NCBI GenBank assembly: GCA_027460605.1
Contig: JAPZAN010000067.1
Coordinates: forward strand, 1 to 26,127
DNA length: 26,127 nt
DNA from: Candidatus Methanoperedens sp.
Lineage (GTDB): Archaea > Halobacteriota > Methanosarcinia > Methanosarcinales > Methanoperedenaceae
Reading direction: 5' to 3'
The translations under genes and the position numbers were made by a program. Numbering within the stretch: the first letter of the stretch is position 1; the number at the start of each line of letters is the position of its first letter. Positions 24,028 to 26,127 of the stretch are shown here, one piece after another. Under the pieces are notes generated by a model. It did no database searches. It was not told where the DNA came from and worked only from the letters and a program-made list of their open reading frames with translations.

Positions 24028-24137
24028 TATATTGCACTTTGGGGCAATTACTAACACGAATTGAAAAAATCTCACATTCTCCATAAGAGAAGCAAAATGC
24101 CAAGTTCAAGAACAGTTTTATCCCGTGTATTTGGGTG

Positions 24138-24782
24138 TTAGAGTCTTTTTATCAAATTTAATGGATTCGCGCCCGTAGCTTTTTTTGCCCCTTTTTCATC
24201 AAGACCCGCGCCCAATGCAATCGTGAATGCGGTTTCATCTGAAATCAGGTCTTGCGGCGCATGCGAATCGGTATCGACAATCAATGTTGCCCCGGTTTCA
24301 TTTGCAATCCTTACCACATGACCGTTGGTGCGGTTGTGCCCGTTTCGCGAGGTTAATTCAAGCGCTATCCCGTTCTCTCTTGCAAGCTCAGCATCCTCGA
24401 TGGTTATAAGACCGGGATGAGCCAGAATATCGATGTCCAGCGATAAAGCGGTGTGGTTGGTGCCCGGCGGTACAGGTTCGACCGTGGTCTCGCCGTGAAC
24501 CACCACTATCTCAGCCCCGAGTTTACGCGCTTTCTCAACAAGAAGCGGCAATTTTCCGGGCGGGACATGGGTTAATTCCACACCTGAGAAGATTTTGATA
24601 TCGTAATCGTCTTCCAGAGATTTAACTTTTTTCACGCACGACAGGATATGCTCAATGTTTGTGAAATCGGCATGGTCGGTTATTGCTATTGCAGTATAAC
24701 CCTGAAAAACAGCTCTGCGCACAAGTTCGCTCGGTATCAATTCACCGTCGCTGAACGTTGAATGTGTATGAAGGTCTATCAT
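24138..24782 (-). CDS. PHP-domain phosphoesterase
   Basis: The 214-residue protein begins MIDLHTHSTFSDGELIPSEL, with the H-x-H metal motif. It continues with AIAITDHADFTNI, FSGVELTHV, VVVHGETTVEPV, DILAHPGLI, ALELTSRN and LIVDTDSHAP, the full metal-ligand set of a PHP hydrolase (three metal ions, phosphoester cleavage). Many archaea carry this histidinol-phosphatase-like protein. Its true substrate is uncertain. The start overlaps the stop of srp19 by 4 nt (ATGA), so it is translated together with that gene. Confidence 0.85.
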   Translation of the reverse strand: MIDLHTHSTFSDGELIPSELVRRAVFQGYTAIAITDHADFTNIEHILSCVKKVKSLEDDYDIKIFSGVELTHVPPGKLPLLVEKARKLGAEIVVVHGETTVEPVPPGTNHTALSLDIDILAHPGLITIEDAELARENGIALELTSRNGHNRTNGHVVRIANETGATLIVDTDSHAPQDLISDETAFTIALGAGLDEKGAKKATGANPLNLIKRL

Positions 24783-25097
24783 TTTTGTCCCCGTGTTTTA
24801 TTTATCTTCTGGGCGATTTGTTTTACTACAATTGATTTAGGACCTTTTTTATCCACGAGCACCCGCCCGCTCACAACCCACCACGACTTTGGGTGTGCTT
24901 TATCAGCTTCAAGGACGGGAGACATGCCCAATTCCGAAGCCGCTCTCTCAATCTCTTTTAAAACAGGGGATTTCACGGAATCTTTCATGGAAAGAATCCT
25001 GCCCTCAGCCCTTGATTTGGTTGCATCCAGATACACCGGCCAGAGTTGCATCCAGATACACCGGCCAGATGACAAGCTTGGTCTTATCCTTTAACAT
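24779..25097 (-). pseudogene. srp19: Signal recognition particle protein SRP19, frameshifted by a 25-bp tandem duplication
   Basis: From ATG 25097, which has AGGAG just upstream, the protein begins MLKDKTKLVIWPVYLDAT. It then shifts frame and stops within about 10 residues. A perfect 25-bp direct duplication (25020-25044 and 25045-25069) causes this; removing one copy restores LVIWPVYLDATKSRAEGR followed by the rest of SRP19 (HPKSWWVVSGRVLVDKKGPKSIV...). SRP19 binds 7S RNA and helps SRP54 dock. The gene should be functional in an archaeon, so this is either an assembly error, a population variant, or a case rescued by restart: an ATG at 25051 inside the duplication gives MQLWPVYLDATKSRAEGR in the right frame, though without a good ribosome site. 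Confidence 0.85.
25020..25069. repeat. Perfect 25-bp tandem duplication inside srp19
   Basis: The two copies are identical and adjacent (25020-25044, 25045-25069), starting GTTGCATCCAGATACACCGG on the plus strand. The length is not a multiple of three, so the reading frame is broken. Confidence 0.95.
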
Positions 25098-25173
25098 TAT
25101 GCTCCTGTTATATTTTTAAAACTAGTAATACTTTTCTAAAAATCGGACTGTAAAAAAGTTTGGTGAGCAAATT

Positions 25174-25239
25174 CTTTGCGTACTTTGCGCCCTCTGCGGT
25201 GGAAAATCCTTCACCGCAAAGCACGCCAGGAACGCAAAG
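25174..25239. repeat. Large imperfect inverted repeat
   Basis: The left arm (CTTTGCGT...CTGCGGTG, about 25174-25201) faces the right arm (CACCGCAAAG...ACGCAAAG, 25212-25239), with about 10 nt between them. It lies in the gap between a minus-strand PiT gene and srp19. It may be the transcription terminator of the PiT gene or a dispersed palindromic element of the CTTTGCG type. Confidence 0.6.
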
Positions 25240-25287
25240 TTACTAAAAAGCGAATTTAACACCAAAAGGTTATGCACACACTAAAAA

Positions 25288-26127
25288 TCAAAAAAAGGTT
25301 GATATTATTAAATAAGTAGATGCAGAAATAAGCGCTGCCGCAGGGATTGTAAGAATCCATGCCCCGACAATTTTCCGGGCAATCCCCCACCTCACTGCGG
25401 AAAGCTTATCGGTTGCCCCGACGCCCATTATCGAGGAGGATATCACATGCGTGGTGCTTACAGGTATCCCAAGGGCAGCCATCGATGCAAGAACAATGCC
25501 CCCTGAGGTCTCGGCGCAAAAGCCCTGGTAGGGTCTTAGCTTTGTGATTTTTTGCGCCATGGTTTTCACTATCCTCCAGCCGCCCAAAAAAGTGCCGAGC
25601 GATATGGATATATGGGCTGCAAGGATAACCAATAAAGGGACGTGGAAAGTTTTAAGAGAACCGCCCGCTACCAGAAGTACTGTGATTATACCCATTGTTT
25701 TTTGTGCGTCATTGGTGCCGTGTGTGACCGAGTAAAAAAAAGCTGAGAATAACTGAAGGCGTTTGAAATATTTGTTAATCTTTGAAGGCGCGACACGGTA
25801 AAATGCCCTGATAACAAAAACCGTTAGAATAAATGCAGCGAGCATTCCGATGATAGGTGAGATAACCATAAACGCAACTACTTTTTCAACCCCTGTCGGG
25901 TTAATAGACGTGCTTCCAATTGCGGCTAATCCTGCGCCTACAAGGCCGCCGACTAACGCATGGCTGCTTGATGTCGGAAGTCCGAAATACCATGTAATCA
26001 GGTCCCAGATGACAGCCCCGACCAGTGCGGAAAATATCATAATAACAAGAATCTCATTGTTCGGCGCCAGTTCTATATTCAATATTCCTTTTCCAATAGT
26101 TGCTGCTATTGCCGTAGAAAAGAAAAG
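25288..26127 (-). CDS. PiT-family phosphate transporter, 5' end beyond the window
   Basis: The reading frame is open to the window edge, adding LFFSTAIAATIGKGI before the apparent start (a TTG codon at 26082 that is really an internal Leu). About 279 residues are visible. Motifs are GLPTSSSHALVGGLVGAG, the second inverted repeat signature SVTHGTNDAQKTMGII (the PiT G-x-N-D-x-x-N/Q-A pattern), LGTFLGGWRIVKTMAQKI and GIPVSTTHVISSSIMGVG. Multiple helices fit a Na+- or H+-coupled phosphate permease. The first signature motif lies in the missing N-terminal part. It may be followed upstream by a PhoU-like gene, as is common, but that is outside the window. Confidence 0.9.
   Translation of the reverse strand, partial: LFFSTAIAATIGKGILNIELAPNNEILVIMIFSALVGAVIWDLITWYFGLPTSSSHALVGGLVGAGLAAIGSTSINPTGVEKVVAFMVISPIIGMLAAFILTVFVIRAFYRVAPSKINKYFKRLQLFSAFFYSVTHGTNDAQKTMGIITVLLVAGGSLKTFHVPLLVILAAHISISLGTFLGGWRIVKTMAQKITKLRPYQGFCAETSGGIVLASMAALGIPVSTTHVISSSIMGVGATDKLSAVRWGIARKIVGAWILTIPAAALISASTYLIISTFF

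Noticed and set aside
26080..26082. PiT gene start at 26082
   Set aside because: The codon is TTG and the frame continues upstream with transporter-like hydrophobic sequence to the window edge, so the gene is partial.

Overview
The window looks archaeal, most likely a Methanosarcinales-type euryarchaeon. A relative of Candidatus Methanoperedens is plausible but cannot be proved from this sequence. The evidence is TATA-type promoters, GGTGA-type Shine-Dalgarno sites, an SRP19 gene, a methanogen-type thymidylate synthase, a pilin-type archaeal domain, an Agl23-like glycosyltransferase, and two small membrane proteins with the GWCP start typical of the Methanosarcina DUF1673 family. Most genes are housekeeping or membrane genes. 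No rRNA, tRNA, CRISPR array or transposase was recognised.

Layout. 1-1084: the tail of a PIN-domain toxin, then a DUF104-type antitoxin/PIN toxin pair flanked by a 15-nt repeat. 1261-4797: two tandem minus-strand proteins that share a cytosolic half (beta domain, twice-repeated DSxxQRS motif, charged coil, one membrane helix) but carry different outer domains, SUMF1-like in one and pilin-type beta in the other. 4910-7057: a DUF2339 membrane protein with DNA-level internal repeats. 7217-7372: a small zinc-ribbon gene. 7384-9134: an arginine decarboxylase gene broken by an internal deletion and frameshift. 9298-10938: an ACT protein with its UPF0210 partner. 10990-12661: a two-helix K+ channel with RCK domain, coupled to a free RCK protein. 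12676-15888: thymidylate synthase with a palindromic in-frame insert, a small unknown protein, and a SudB/SudA-type flavoprotein pair whose SudA (gltA-like) subunit is truncated. 16009-17901: a membrane-anchored winged-helix regulator, a surface protein and a small membrane protein. 18314-19946: a three-gene operon of one HTH regulator and two GWCP membrane proteins, with an operator-like palindrome over the start codon and 35-bp tandem repeats upstream. 19960-21410: MoaD-like protein and MoeA. 21473-23239: an Agl23-like glycosyltransferase. 23380-24027: an AT-rich orphan membrane protein. 24138-25097: a PHP phosphoesterase and a disrupted srp19. 25288-26127: the 3' part of a PiT phosphate transporter.

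Two things stand out. First, three normally conserved genes (speA, the sudA-like gene and srp19) are each damaged in a different way: internal deletion, 3' truncation and a 25-bp tandem duplication. This is either real decay or assembly error, and reads would settle it. Second, several modules join DNA-binding or signalling parts to membrane proteins of unknown function: the DSxxQRS paralogues, the membrane wHTH cassette and the HTH-GWCP operon. These are the best candidates for undescribed sensory systems.
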